Positions 11,021 through 23,204 are shown, counted from the first letter of the stretch. The stretch: DNA of 64,000 bases from Lepas anatifera (GCA_034440635.1 JAOTON010000897.1:1612001-1676000), one strand, 5' to 3'. The notes: generated by a model not told the origin, from the sequence alone. Translations and numbers: made by a program.

Positions 11021-12170
11021 GCGCCGCTAGCTCAGTTGGTGAGCGATGGGCTCGGGCCCGCTGCTTAGGAACATGCATTGGCAGTGCGCATGCAGGCTTA
11101 ACACGCGCATTGACGGGGGGGACGGGTACCCGCCCCCCCTCGGGTTTTTCGGAGATAGGAGAAAAACGGCGGCGCGTAGCGCCGCCGTACTTGGTATACC
11201 TTTCCCTCATCATTTTTACAACTTCTGTGAAAATTTTAAGTTAAGGTCATCTCAGGTCAGGTCACCAGTACAGGTCAAGTGACCCGACCTCATAAAAAGT
11301 TTAAGATAGCATAAGTCGGAGCAGGGTGAACTTATCCGATTGAAACTCATATCACATAATGGCCCCACCGAGTTCTCTAAAATATGTTCCGGTATTTTTG
11401 ATATCGATGACCTAAGGTCAGGTACGAGGCATGACCTCTCCATTGGAAATACATGGGAAAATGGTTTTTACGGAATAGCTCCGTAACGGATGGTGATAGA
11501 GAATTTATTTTAGCTGCATTAGACTCGCCTGGGCTTTGCAACTCCAATGATATGCATTTTATATAATTTGACCCTGACCTGACTTCAGGTCAGGTCAAAT
11601 CCTTGATTTGACCTAGCAAGGTCAAATTATATATCATTCGATTTGGCTTGCTGAGAGGATTCATGTGGTTCAAGTCGTTTTGCTCTATCCTTACTTGTTC
11701 AGATGTAATGGCCGAAAAACTGAATTTACATGTTATCCCTATGACGGCATGTTTTGACCTCTCGTGACCTTAAATGTGACCTAACAAAAAATGGTTTAAT
11801 TTTTTTCGATGGAGAAGTGGATGGGCAGCCCAACGCCGTTTACCGTTTTTTGCTACCTACCGTGGTTCTCGAGATCTTAGGGGGGCGGGTACCCGCCCCC
11901 CCGTCAATGCGAAGGTGGCTCAGACCCCCGTCAATGCGCGTGTTAAGATCGGTTTCTCTAATACGCTCCAGCGCTCAATATTTATCCGACGTAGGTCGGC
12001 TGGCAGCTGACTGGTGAGAGGGTGACCTGAGTGGGGCGGCCGTCCCTGTGCTTTGTGAGACGTTTAACTTCGGCTTCTAAATTAACCCTGCATTGTGGGT
12101 GTTGCTCGTTCGGGTGATGGGGTCAGAGTCTCCGCAACAAGTCTCTTGATGGCTTTGGTAAGGCTCTGAC
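11021..12170 (+). mobile_element. tRNA-derived SINE (family S1), split by element A2
   Basis: Starts with a pol III A-box-like GCTAGCTCAGTTGGTGAGCG. After the A2 insertion it resumes at 11947 and runs to about 12170 with an A-rich tail (taaaaaaact). The same SINE lies intact on the minus strand at 47285-47618, including GGGCGGCCGTCCCTGTGCTTTGTG and TTGCTCGTTCGGGTG. The tRNA-like head is internal to a longer repeated unit, so this is a SINE and not a tRNA gene. Confidence 0.8.
11102..11942 (+). mobile_element. TTAA element, subfamily A, copy A2 (841 bp)
   Basis: Flanked by TTAA (11098-11101, 11943-11946), with termini CACGCGCATTGACGGGGG and CCCCCGTCAATGCGCGTG identical to A1. The subterminal palindrome at 11166-11188 has loop GTA where A1 has TAC. 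It is nearly identical to A1 over its length. It is inserted in the SINE; the intact SINE at 47.3-47.6 kb shows the joined flanks (about 47531-47546), which proves the boundaries. Non-coding. Confidence 0.93.
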
Positions 12171-12459
12171 TAAAAAAACTTGGAACAGATAAGAAAAATG
12201 TATAAAACAAATAAAAACAATCATGGCATTTCTGAATAAGTCTCCAGCACGGTCCAGCTCTGATCTTTACGACCTCGTTTAACCTTGCATTTAGTGACCT
12301 AGGTCAATGAAACTTTGGTATAATGTGAATCACCATCACCCCCACACATCTCCAAACGGGCATTTTTTCTAGTATTCGTATTTTTGAGATCTCAGGGGGA
12401 CACTCTAGGACTCCCTCCACCGGGCGTTGACGCAAGACCGCTCTCCACTGCGCATATCA

Positions 12460-13020
12460 AACATCTAGCAGGTGCCGATCGGGCCGAGCCACCATCGCCA
12501 TCACGCTTGACCTAGATTAAGCTCACTAGCAACCGATTCAGAACGAGGCCACACGCATACCCACAGGATGGTTCACATATATAGGCCCGCTGTCTCGCTA
12601 CTGACCATGAACTTTGATTCATCCGAAGAATTTCAAGGTGATCGCTCAATGTCAAACGAAAACTACGGCCTGCCAATATGGTATCATGGCCTCTACTCGT
12701 GCATGCCTCCGAGCAGTCATCTATTTCACAGGCCGGTGACTGCAGAACTGTTGTCGGCTCAATGATGTAGAATCTCGCCCGGGCCGCCCAAAATCAATCT
12801 AAAAAATCGACCACATCAATACGCCGTTCATTCTGTCGGAAGTTGTCAAGATTTATGCCCTACTTAAGATTGACAGCCGAAAAATTGTCCCACTTTGCGC
12901 TGTATCCAGGCAGAGTTTGGATATACGATACTAGTCCAGATATTGGGGAGCAAAGGCCGGAAATGGTCACATAAGCGGATCTAGGATTTTCAAATGGGTA
13001 AGGAGGTGGAGGAGAAGCGG
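12460..13020. other. Unassigned intergenic DNA
   Basis: No gene, array or transposon ends recognised between the D3 element and the LINE. Confidence 0.45.
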
Positions 13021-13028
13021 TCAACTTT

Positions 13029-13660
13029 TTGCAAAATTTTGTAGATGATAATGACGTTCAAGGTTTGTCTCTTTCTGAAACCAAACTAGATCACTCTGTA
13101 CATCCCAGTCTTTTCAGGATATCCGACTTCCAGCTGCTATTCACGCAGCACAGGAACCGCAAAGGTGGAGGCGTGGCTCTGTACTGTCGTACTTCACTTG
13201 CTGTTAATCGAATCCCAGAGCTAGAAATTGGCGACGAGGAATGGATTTGGGCGAAACTAAAATTTGGTAACTTCACAACAGTAATTTGCGCAGTATATTT
13301 ATGAACACGGATTGTTTGCAAGAATTCCTGGCTAATACCACAGAAAGTGTAAGCAATGCTAAAAAATGTGACCCTTCAAACATAATAGTAATTGGAGACT
13401 TAAATGCTGGGAACGTGTATTTGCAAAATAACTTGCTTAACCACTCCACAATCAAACCCTTTGAACGAGAATTAAAAATCATCACTGATTCCCTCTCTAA
13501 CGCAGCTAATTTCTGAACCGACGCGCATAGAAGGAGAAACACGGAATATAAGAGACCTTTGCTTTGTCTCGAATTGCACTCTGGTAACTTCAAGTGGCAT
13601 TCTCTCTTCATTTTCCCACCTGGATCATTTCCCAATTTTTGCATCTGTCCGAGTATGTAT
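13029..13660 (+). pseudogene. LINE endonuclease (EEP/APE) remnant
   Basis: Three consecutive reading frames trace an exonuclease-endonuclease-phosphatase domain. The first (13029-13304) has LSETKLD and RKGGGVALYCR. The second (13286-13516) has the metal-site region VIGDLNAGN. The third (about 13507-13660) has PTRI, RNIRDLCFVS and SSFSHLDHFPIF, matching the C-terminal SDH-x-P active-site region. In intact LINEs this domain nicks the target to prime reverse transcription. Two frame changes in about 630 bp make the copy inactive. The most N-terminal endonuclease block is absent. Confidence 0.85.
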
Positions 13661-14129
13661 TCCTTGTTCACCCACTAAACAAAGAGAAGTATGTGACTAC
13701 TGTAATATGGACATTCAGAGACTAACGCAAACTTTGATAACCACTAATTGGGACGAAATTATTGACAATGACATAGACATAGGCACAAATCTCTTTACTT
13801 CTACCCTACTTAGAGCAGCCCACGACTGTACTAAAAAAACAGAATACACTTAATCGCAATAACAAACCCTGGATGACTGCTGCATTATAACGAATGATAC
13901 GAAAACGGGACCGCGTTTTCAGAAAAGCCAAATCTTGTCAAACCTGTAAAAACATGAATTCCTCAGCATATTGTAGGGCTGTCGACGCGACTGGGAAACA
14001 TGGAAACGGTGGAGAAATAACGTGACTCAAATGACACGACAATTAAAAAGCCAGCATCTCCGTAATCAGGCGTCCTATCTCATCGAAGAAAAACATAACT
14101 TGCACAAATATCACCAAACGCTTCGATGA

Positions 14130-15760
14130 ATGATCGGAAGTTCAAAAAAGGTTAGCATTCCTCCTCTTATAAACTCCGATGAACAGCTGGTCACGGACGA
14201 TAGTGAAAAAGCAGAGCTTCTAAATTCTTACTTTGCAGCCCAAACATATTTACCAGATTCTGACAGCAAAACAATTCACCACCAACCCCGAAATTCTCTA
14301 GCGCTCAATTTGGAACAGATATCAGTAAGTGAACAGGAAGCACTTAACACTCTTAATGGTTTGAGTAAAAATAAACCTACTGGCCCAGATGGAATACCTG
14401 TAAAACTTCTACAACTCACCGCAGTTATAATATCAAATCCCCTCTCAAGGCTTGTTAATAACTCACTTGAAGCAGGTAAATTTCCGGAGTCCTGGTATCT
14501 GCGGATGTCAGTAATTATCGACCAATTAGCCTACTGTCCTGCCTGTCCAAAGTTTTCGAGAAAATTATTTCCAGAAAAATTTATCGACACATTACTGACA
14601 GTCGTCTTCTTACTGAACGATAAAGCGTGTACAGACCAGGACATGGGACACAACTTTAACTCTTTTACTTCACGCACACTCTTTACGAATCTCTAGACAA
14701 AGGAAAAGACATCACAGTTGTGTACTTTGATATTTCTCGCTATTTCGACGAAATCTGGCACACAGGACTTCTCTACAAATGCGAACATGAATTCGGACTG
14801 ACTAACATTTTCCACTGGCTTCGTTCATACCTAACAGGCAGACGACAGAGAGTCATTGTTACCGAATTGACATCTTCCCTACAGTCACTAAACGCAGGAT
14901 GCCCTCAGGGCTCAGTTTTAGGGCCCCTACTTGCTCTCCTCTACCTAAACGATCTGCCATCTAAAGTAAATAACGAAATATTGTTTTATACCGACGATAC
15001 TTGTTTGTTTGCTCAGCACATTTCTGAAAAATGTTCAAGATGTTCAAAGATCTCTCCAGAACGATCTCGGACAAATGGAAGAGTATGGAAACAATTGGTT
15101 AATTACTTGCAAATGCCTCAAAAACAGTTCAACAGACCTTTACTTACAGACAAGATGCAGAACTCCAAATATATATTTTTGACGGTCAAGTTATCTCCAT
15201 TGTTAATGAGCACGAGCATTAAGGTATGATCTTTTCAAAAGACTTAAGATTTCACTCACACATAAGCAATATTATCAAAAAAGTGCACACTACTCTAGGC
15301 CCCCTTTATCCAGTAGCCCCATATTTACCACGTCCAATCCTGAACGATATCTATAGCACATATATTATGTCTCATTTCGATTACTGTGATGTAATATATG
15401 ATGGAATTTTAACAACTGGGGATTGCCTAAGGCTCGAAAGGCGACAAAACAGGGTGGCAAGGCTTGTTACTGGGACATTGCCAGGAACGTCTACAGAAAA
15501 ATTAAGATCAGATCTGGGTTGGAATAGTTTAAAGAATCGACGTAAAATTCATAAACTTCAGTTTTTGCACAAACTGCTCCATAACGATATCCGTCAATGT
15601 ATAAAAATGTACTTCCTTACAATCGGAATCTAACTACTCATAGAGAATTACGCAACCCCAACCAAAGAACGGAGCTAGCGACTAGAACATCTTGCTTCAA
15701 AAACTCCTTCTTACCAAGTACGATAAAACTGTACAATGAGCTTCCAAAACAACATTAGGG
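14130..15760 (+). pseudogene. LINE reverse transcriptase remnant with C-terminal region
   Basis: Frame 1 (14130-14696) has the finger region LSKNKPTGPDGIPVKLL and PESWY. An alternative frame around 14510-14580 reads NYRPISLLSCLSKVFEKII, so a small deletion and frameshift lie near 14500. The next frame (14720-15229) has VYFDISRYFDEIWHTGLL (first catalytic Asp), AGCPQGSVLGPLL and the catalytic box FYTDDT. The last frame (15226-15633) holds DYCDVIYDG and RRQNRVARLVTG, typical of the CR1/Jockey C-terminal region, and continues in another frame to about 15760. Catalytic Asp residues survive but the frame is broken at least three times. Confidence 0.9.
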
Positions 15761-16194
15761 ACCTTCAACCGCATAAATCATCCAAAAATACATTTTTGAA
15801 CATGTATCTATGAAACAGTCTCCGAAATACTACACGTATGGTAAGAAAATTCCAAACTCTCTTTTGACGCACCTTAGATGTCATTCGTACCAGAAGGGTG
15901 TCACTTGTTGAGAATGCAACCTATCAGAGGGCGTCAAATTGTATGAATGGGGCACCGGTACTCGCATTCAAAGAAGATAAGTAATTTTTCAGGCGGGAGG
16001 AGTACCCAGGCGATTTCAGGCGGTGCTGAAGTTTGATGGGGCGGGGCGGGGCGGGGGGATACGCACCCACCATGCCCGTGGATTCACCTGTGGATAGTCA
16101 GACGCTGCTGATCCTGGTTACCCAACGGGTGCGCAGCGACCGCGAGCTCTGTCCTCCCTGCCAGAGTTGTGCAACTCGCGAAACAGAGTCGGAG

Positions 16195-16330
16195 TTTAAC
16201 TCAAATTCCGACTCATTCGACTCTGAGTTGAGTTGAGTTGAGTCGAAAAAAATTGACACGGGAGTTGAGTTGAGTTGGTTCACAACACGTCAATGAGTTG
16301 AGTTGAGTTGAGTTGTGAAGACAGCGAGTC
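16195..16330 (+). repeat. (GAGTT)n-type subterminal repeat, left
   Basis: Repeated GAGTT and GAGTC pentamers, including four GAGTT in a row around 16294-16313. Mirrored at 18190-18345 in the same element. Confidence 0.85.
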
Positions 16331-18189
16331 AAATGGGTTGACGAAAAAGTTGGCTCAACAGGTAAACACGTTCAGTAGAAGTGTTTTAAAAAAGTTTCAA
16401 TTATTTCAGCTTTCCTGTGTATTTGCATCAAGAGCTATCATCAGTTTTGGCATACCAAATGGCCATAGAACTCTACATATCAGCTCAATTTGGCATGAGT
16501 AACTTGCACTTGAAACCTGTGTAAGAAAGAACTTACACACCTTTTTTACTTCAGTGTATTTTACATGCATGACTTGCTGTCCTTCGCAACACTAGTTTTG
16601 CCTGAGATTCAGAATTTCAGAAGAAATTATACATTTTTCATGTTTTGCTTCATTCTCTGATAAAGGGTAAGCAAGGTTTATATTGCAGTATCAAGAGACA
16701 CTGAATAACATTATAAAATTTACGCTTTTAAAAAGCGCAATCCTCTTCCTCCTCCTTTACCATATATCTACTCCCCATAGGTTTCCAAGTTTCAATTTGT
16801 TTCAATATATCGATGATTATACGGTTCAATTGCTTATTTTAAAAGCCCATCCGGTCTGAAGAAGTCCCTAGGCACAAATAATATATATACTCGGAAAATT
16901 AAACAGGTTCCTGTCACTAGACTTGTCTTAAACATTTGAAGTGGTGGAACGCACTACAAAATACATTTAAAATCTCTCAAAAACTTATCATCTTCAATAC
17001 TTAACATTACTTCTTTGCTTCAAACAATGCTGCAACAACACGCGTCGTCGCCGATTGTTGTAGCCAGTGGTCGTCGTCTGAGAATAGTGTGCGCCATTGC
17101 TGTCTTTGAAGAACAAATTCATCCAAGTATAGGCCCAAGCTTAATTAGCCCCAAGGCAAGAAGTATAAACATTGCGTGATAATACATAAACTGATCAAAA
17201 TATTTGTATACCTACATATGATATTGTTTTTTGTCCTAAATACGCCGTCTGTCGCCGTTTTTTTCATTTTGCCTATTAAAAGCAGATACTGCTATTAGTA
17301 TAGAAAACTTTGAGCTCCTGATTAGAAAAAATGTTGAGGCACCTTTAGTGCATGAATCAAAGGAATTATTTCATGTTAGAGGAATTACTCATGTCAGGTG
17401 TTGTCTGATCAGAGACCCTTGCTTGGCATCCGTGTTTTATTTGGAAAGCTATACATTAGCAATTTCTATGAAACCGTACTCCAAATTTGAAGAGCGATAG
17501 TTGTGTACTGTGTTGGAGGTTCTCAAGCTGAAAATTGGATTGGGTTTAAAACATGAATATATTAAAATCTAACATGTTGATACAATTTCCATTTCTATTG
17601 TCCTTTGTCATATGTGGTATACTATTTCTTAGGGTTTGCTTGTAGTTCTTAGAATTTACAAATGTTACTAGGTACTCCAGGAATTATTGCTTCGATCTTG
17701 ATTAAACTCATGGTATAGTAATGTTTCATCAAGAAAAATTACTTAGTATCGTTCTTTAACAGAAAAAGCAATACCTATACCATCCCCACAAATACAGTTT
17801 ATATCATGCTTTTTTAGCTTGGACCTTTTCTGACAGCATGGACGCTCCGCTTTTTGCCTATGTTGGTGTAACCTTAGCTCTTTTAGGCTCATTTCCATTC
17901 CATTTTCCTAGTTTAATATGCAATGCTCCTTTTCGAAATAATTGCAACATGTTGTGGTAGCTTTTTTGGCAGTAACAGTCTGGAAGAATTTAAAAGTTGT
18001 TCATGGTTGCTAACTGATTAAAAGCCAATGTTTGAATGTCAATTAATTAGTTTTGCTTCCATTAATCTTCCGTTTCGTGTCGGACTTTCTGAACAGCTTG
18101 TTTTTTGCTGGTTTATTGATAAATTGCTTAATTTTTTATTATTATTTATGTATTTATAATTTATTTAGTTTATTTTTAAAACGAGGCAA

Positions 18190-18345
18190 AGTTTGAGTTG
18201 AGTTGAGTCGTGAGTTGAGTCGGAGTTGAGTCGGATGACTTTAGCCTTGAGTCAGAGTTGAGTCGACTCACTGAACTCTTCATCATGAGTTGAGTCGGAA
18301 TTGAGTCAACCGCTCTCAGCACTTGAGTTGAGTAGACTCAAGAGA
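18190..18345 (-). repeat. (GAGTT)n-type subterminal repeat, right
   Basis: GAGTT/GAGTC words interrupted by short unique segments, matching the left cluster as part of the extended terminal inverted repeat. Confidence 0.8.
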
Positions 18346-18767
18346 ATTCTGAAACGCACAACTCTGCTCCCTACATATGGAAATTTGATATTTCACAAAG
18401 TTTAACACATGAGCGACACGGCCCGGCCATCACACCAACGAAAAAGGTCATATTTCCGAACGGTGCAACATGCCTTAACAGGATCATTGTCATATCATAG
18501 CCTTACAGGGGATGGCTCGGGGCCGACACAAGGACGGGGGGTAGGGGCTCAAGCTCCCTTCCCCGAAGTTCCTGAGCATCTATAGTCAATGCACAGGTGG
18601 AGGCCGATCCGATGCAATGGTGGGGCAGGCCCCGGCGCCGAGCCCGCTCCCCCCAAATTAAGTCCTGGATCCACCATTAACTTAGGTCAGCCCAATCAAA
18701 CCCAAATTTTATTTGATGACGTCATAAATTGTAAGAAACAATGTTATATATGTTATACATTACATAT

Positions 18768-18975
18768 ATGGGGGCCGGGGTGGCCTAGTGACTTCGTTGC
18801 CAGTCTTCGGATCGGATAGCATGGATTAACGTGGGTTCAATCCCCACAGCGGGAAACCGCCTTCCGTGTTCGTTCTGACCCGGTGGAGAGGATCCTTAAA
18901 CATCCACGCCAATACTCCCTGTAATTGGGCAAGTGTGCCTGTTGGGAGTTGCCCTAATAACATAAATGAAAAATA
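18768..18975 (+). mobile_element. tRNA-derived SINE (family S2)
   Basis: The head GGGGCCGGGGTGGCCTAGTG resembles a tRNA 5' half with an A box, followed by a good B box GGGTTCAATCCC about 55 bp later. A unique body (CCGGTGGAGAGGATCC, CTGTAATTGGGCAAG) and an A-rich tail follow. It does not fold as a complete tRNA and has a non-tRNA body, so it is a SINE and not a tRNA gene. Confidence 0.7.
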
Positions 18976-18979
18976 AATA

Positions 18980-21360
18980 TCTTGAATATCTTAACCAATA
19001 AAGGCGGGAAAATAATGTATTTTCCTTTTCTATAACTGTTTATCCATCGATCTTTTTTTATAATTTCGACAAAGTGGAACTTAAACTCCATCTTCCATGG
19101 TGCTTGTTGCGGGGCGCAGTGTGCCCGCGTCGACGTTCGGCGGCACAGCATACCTACCGGTAGTGTAATGCGGTGCAGGCTAACAGTCATCAGTGTCATG
19201 CGGCACAGCGTTGTCGTGAATGTGATATGAGAGTTAGTGGTTAGGAAAGCGATAGCAGCGTTCTAAGTGCAACGAACTTTATCACTTGAACCCCCATCCC
19301 CCAGAAACAAAAATAAAATAAAAGGCTCTGAACCCTTGACAATTACCACCACGATTTTTGGAAGGAGGCAATCACGTGCCCAATTAAAAAAACCTACACC
19401 TGGGGTGTGGATCTGTAACTCTGGGAGTGCTTGGGCCCTCCAATGAAACACAGAATTATATCAAAATGTCCTTTAAATTATCTTTTGTCATTTAAGGACT
19501 TTAAATTTTTCGCATGCGGTCTATAAAGCATGTGAGAAGACTAAAACAAATTGTATATTTACTATCGCATTTGTATATGGTGGTTAAAGACTATTTTGAA
19601 ATTGGGCAGTCCCTTGATAATTGTAAAAAATACACAGCTCTGATCTGAATTGCTTAAGTAAGGCTACCATCCGAGCCCCTCGCGCGGCCTCTGTCGGCAA
19701 ACAATGTTCACAGAAGGCCGCAGTCAGCTATTGCAAATCATAGAGCCTTCATTGGGCAGCAACAAACAGGCTTCGGTCTTCGATACAATTCCTGACGGGC
19801 TAAAAGATTACCGCGTTTCTGTAAAAGCCAGCCCGGCGGACGCTGTTCTAGCGCCCCCGTCCCGGTGAGGTTACTCCGCACCACCGCCTCCAGCATCACC
19901 GTTCAGGCCAGTGTCACTCTCCTAGTGACACGCTATACTACTTAGCTCAGAATAAGGCTATCATACGGCGCTAACAATGTGGAATTATTATGTCTATTTT
20001 TTGTGAAGTATTTTCTTCCATCGGCTTTTTAATCCTGGGCATTATCAGACAATGAAACACAAAACAACTCTACGCTATAAGGGTAGAATTGATATTCTTA
20101 AGACGGGTGTGATATTCACTCTTAAGACGGGTCTGATATGGCGGTACATTTGCGATACCGTGCTAGGGACCTATTTGAGACCATTTCTAGAATCCGGCTC
20201 CCACCGTTGATTGATGAACATTTGAGAAGGACACACATTGACGCTAATGACGAAAGGAGATCGCAATTACTGTGCATGCCGTGAATGCTGCTGTATAAGC
20301 GATCCTTGGCGCAGTAGAGGGAGCCCAGCTGAGAGCCGAAAGGTCATAGCAATCCCATGATCCGGGCTAAAGGTTAATGATCAAATGAGTACAACATATG
20401 AGCCAGATAACAAGACTGCCGTTAACCTTTCGGGGTGTAACCGACGTAATTACGTCCCTCCTGATTATTGGGACCCCTCTGTTTGGATGTAACAATCAAA
20501 CCGCCTCTCTGCCCGTGCTCAGCATAGGTTAAAAAGTTTGGCGCTACCGCCAGCACTGACTCTCACGTCAGGTAAGGAATTTCGTAGACCGGCATTGTAT
20601 CTTACCTCATGTTTGTATGCCAATTTTTGACTTTTGTACACTGCTTCCTTTTGTAGAAAAAATTACTGCTTCATCCAGTTTGATGCCACTGTTGTGTCCC
20701 TGAAAATGATACGAACCATGCGCTAGAGAATATCATGCCCTATCTGAATGGACATTCTAACCGATCCACAGGAGAATCGAATTAGCAAGCCAGTTTGGAA
20801 GGTTCGGATAGAGATGTAGATTTGGCCTATTATCTCGTTGGCTTACTTGTAGTTTTTATATGAAATATATTATGATTGATGGTGGTGGCTTGTGAACAGA
20901 TGCGCCAGCATTAGTCGGGCAAATTTCGGATATGAAGCGGATAGGATCTAAATTTTACTGACTGTGATACACCCCACCGTCGGGACAATGAACTGTATAC
21001 GCCCTAGGATCAAGGTCAAAAGCGAGTGCTGAATCATTGGTCATTTACCATTCCGAAGGCGTTCAATACCGTGCGTTGGCGGCTGTAGAGAAAAAACCGT
21101 TTGGCGTCGCGAAGCTTGGGTCGGCATTCACAGCTGATTGATCGAGGCTAGCACCGGACGCGTCTTTAGCATTAATGAGGTCAAATGAGCTCGTGTGAGG
21201 CAGGGGCGTTCCTAAAAAAACAGGGGAGGGGGCTGGTAGTGATAAGAGGCTCTTCCACTGCACCTCCTCTATCCAAAAAATCAAACTTCGGCTGCGTAGT
21301 TTTGGAAAGCAAAATGTTTCACAATCAAATTATTGTTATCAATCTTTTCGAGCATTTGGG
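18980..21360. other. Mostly unassigned DNA; contains one candidate exon
   Basis: No transposon ends were recognised. Apart from the ORF at 19704-19868 I see no coding features and no clear repeats. Confidence 0.45.
19704..19868 (+). CDS. Candidate short ORF or first coding exon, 54 codons
   Basis: ATG with an A at -3 opens a frame reading MFTEGRSQLLQIIEPS and later SVFDTIPDGLKDYRVSVKAS, ending APPSR and TGA. The composition is balanced and protein-like, with no repeat character, unlike most frames in this window. A donor-like CCCG|GTGAGG overlaps the end (GT at 19865-19866), so it could be an exon that continues elsewhere. I do not recognise the family. The case is suggestive only: a 54-codon frame can arise by chance. 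Confidence 0.35.
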   Translation: MFTEGRSQLLQIIEPSLGSNKQASVFDTIPDGLKDYRVSVKASPADAVLAPPSR

Positions 21361-21771
21361 TGGTTAACACGCGCAGTGAAGGGAGATCCTAAAGCACCCC
21401 TCCCTACCTATTTTTCCAAGATAGCCGGAGAATTGTTCGCCACCAGAACACGCTACTCGGCCACATTTGAGAGAATTCATGAGCGCATCGATTGGTGAAA
21501 GAATTTTGAAAATCGGTCCATACCTTTTTTACTTTAGGCTTTCAAAGTCAGACCTCTATCTTCAGACGGTCGCAATCGCGCAATCGCACCAGTTTATCTG
21601 CACTGCAGACCCAGTGGTGACGGCATTACGTCACATAATCAGGTTACATGTCAAGGTCAACCCACACGAAGATCAAGGTTAAAGATGACAGGTCAAGGTC
21701 ATTGACCTCAGTATTTCGGTCATATGATATAATTTAGTATGACTTATTTTGTCCTATCACTTCATAGTTAA

Positions 21772-22781
21772 CACGTGCCCCACTGGGGTCCCTGGCATGA
21801 CGCACCCCGCAGGGGGTGTTTTTCCGCCCCCCTTCCGTATCTCGTTCCCTACGAAAGCTAAAGGAAAGTTATGGGCGGCCTTCGAAAGCTCTTGACAAGA
21901 CGAAGAGATTTTATACGTAATTTTTATATGTCAGGTCAATATTGAGGTCAGCATAGGTCAAAGAAGGTTCCATAGGCTTACAACACAGCAGTGTACGTTT
22001 CCCTGTCTAGATCTGCCCCCAGGGGAGCTAGAGCAAATCTTTATGCATCACTGGATTCCTCTCATCGCGGCAAATCGAATGATGTATAATATGACTTCTA
22101 GGTCAAATGGTAAAAATGATCTGACCTCGAGCTAGGTCAAAGTCACAGAATGACCTGGTATGGTCATGGTGCATATCAATCGACTCCCCGTGACAATATA
22201 AGCACAATGCAAGCAAAATGGGGGCTTTATCTCGATTCAATGAGAAGTTATTGGCAAAACAATCACTCTTTGCTCCCGTGACCTGATATGACCTTTGAGA
22301 GATCAGATACTAAAAAACTTAAATTTATGGTTAAGATCGTGATAAGAATAGACGGTTTGAGGATTTTCAGCTTTATCTATCCAGCATTTACTGAAAACGA
22401 GCCCATTCTATTTTTCATCATAGACTTATAATGGGGTGACCAAAACATTGACCCCACCTTACGTCATGAATATCGGAATTCCGAGATAGCAGATTTATAG
22501 ACCCTAACGACCTTATTATATTGTGGAAGTTTCAAACTGATCAGTTCGCTGATGTTCCCTGGGCGCCGCTTAAAACTCTTGATTTTAGGCTTTGAGGTTG
22601 GGTCACTTGACCTTGAATAGCTCCTTGACCTGATATGACCTTAACGTAAAAATTTGTTCAGATGTGTAAAATTGACTAAGGATAAGCTTTTGTAAATTTC
22701 GTTGTTCTGCGTCTCTTCGTTGTTGAGCTACCTGGAGAAAACCAGGAAGGGGGCGACTTTCGCCCCCCAGCGGGGCGCGTT
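21772..22781 (+). mobile_element. TTAA element, subfamily B, copy B2 (1010 bp)
   Basis: Flanked by TTAA at 21768-21771 and 22782-22785, with the B-type terminus (CACGTGCCCCACTGGGG and CAGCGGGGCGCGT). It is collinear with B1 throughout. Inserted in D4: the uninterrupted D3 sequence at 10763-10780 (CTTCATAGTTAAAATTA) is the empty-site counterpart. Non-coding. Confidence 0.9.
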
Positions 22782-23204
22782 TTAAGGCTACTTAAGGTCT
22801 AAAGTCAAAGGCCATGGTTGTATTTTTCAAACTTAAACCCTCATTTCCCGCCCAAAGGCTGCTTTAGTGCCAGTTTTATTGTATAGTATTGGGATAAATA
22901 TTATTGTTACGTCATAGGTCATTGACCTTGAATTCCTTGTCCGAAAAGTTTTGGAGAGCATTGTGTGGGGCTTTCCCTCTCTGACCTCAGTCCGCTTTTG
23001 GTGTATTCTCGTTTTTTCTGCATAAATACGGCATTTCCCAATGGGCCTCCAGCACGATAAAGATTTGACATTTACGATTTATTTGGACGTTGAAGATATT
23101 GACCTAGGTTAACAAAACTCTACCATAAGGTCACCTCACACACCCATAGATGGGAATTTTCTAACTCTCTTGGTTTCCGAGATTTCAGGGGAAAGGGCAC
23201 TTTA

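Larger units (their letters stand above)
10625..12455 (+). mobile_element. TTAA element, subfamily D, copy D3 (interrupted by SINE and A2)
   Basis: It shares with the D4 copy at 21.4-24.3 kb the segments around TTCAAGGTCATTGACC, CTTCATAGTTAA, GACCTCAGTCC, CTCCAGCACG and GACCTAGGT, and ends in the same CTCCACTGCGC motif. Its end has just two motif units (TCCAC at 12416 and 12444, 28 bp apart), where D4 has about 38. A tRNA-SINE is inserted from 11021 and an A element is inserted within that SINE. The exact left end was not found. Confidence 0.65.
13021..15760 (+). mobile_element. Decayed non-LTR retrotransposon (LINE, CR1/Jockey-like)
   Basis: The order is APE-type endonuclease, linker, reverse transcriptase and C-terminal region, all on the plus strand and all broken by frameshifts and stops. 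The 5' part of the endonuclease is missing, as usual for 5'-truncated LINEs. The coding trace ends near 15760 with the typical SFLPSTIKLYNELP-like C-terminus. No target duplication or poly(A) tail was identified. Confidence 0.9.
16162..18366. mobile_element. hAT-like element with 8-bp target duplication and GAGTT-rich ends (2205 bp)
   Basis: Ends are inverted: CAGAGTTGTGCAACTCGCGA at the left and the complement of CAGAGTTGTGCGTTTCAGAA at the right. The 8 bp outside are CTCCCTGC (16154-16161) and CTCCCTAC (18367-18374), 7 of 8 identical. Inside each end is an irregular cluster of GAGTT/GAGTC words in inverted relation (16195-16330 and 18190-18345). The interior is AT-rich and I found no transposase frame, so the element is non-autonomous or decayed. 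Confidence 0.85.

Noticed and set aside
16036..16062. G-quadruplex regulatory element (repeated GGGGC)
   Set aside because: G-runs are present, but there is no adjacent promoter or gene, and such runs are common among the GC-rich repeats here.
18768..18840. tRNA gene on the plus strand with good A and B boxes
   Set aside because: The A-to-B spacing and the non-tRNA body with A-rich tail fit a SINE better than a tRNA gene.
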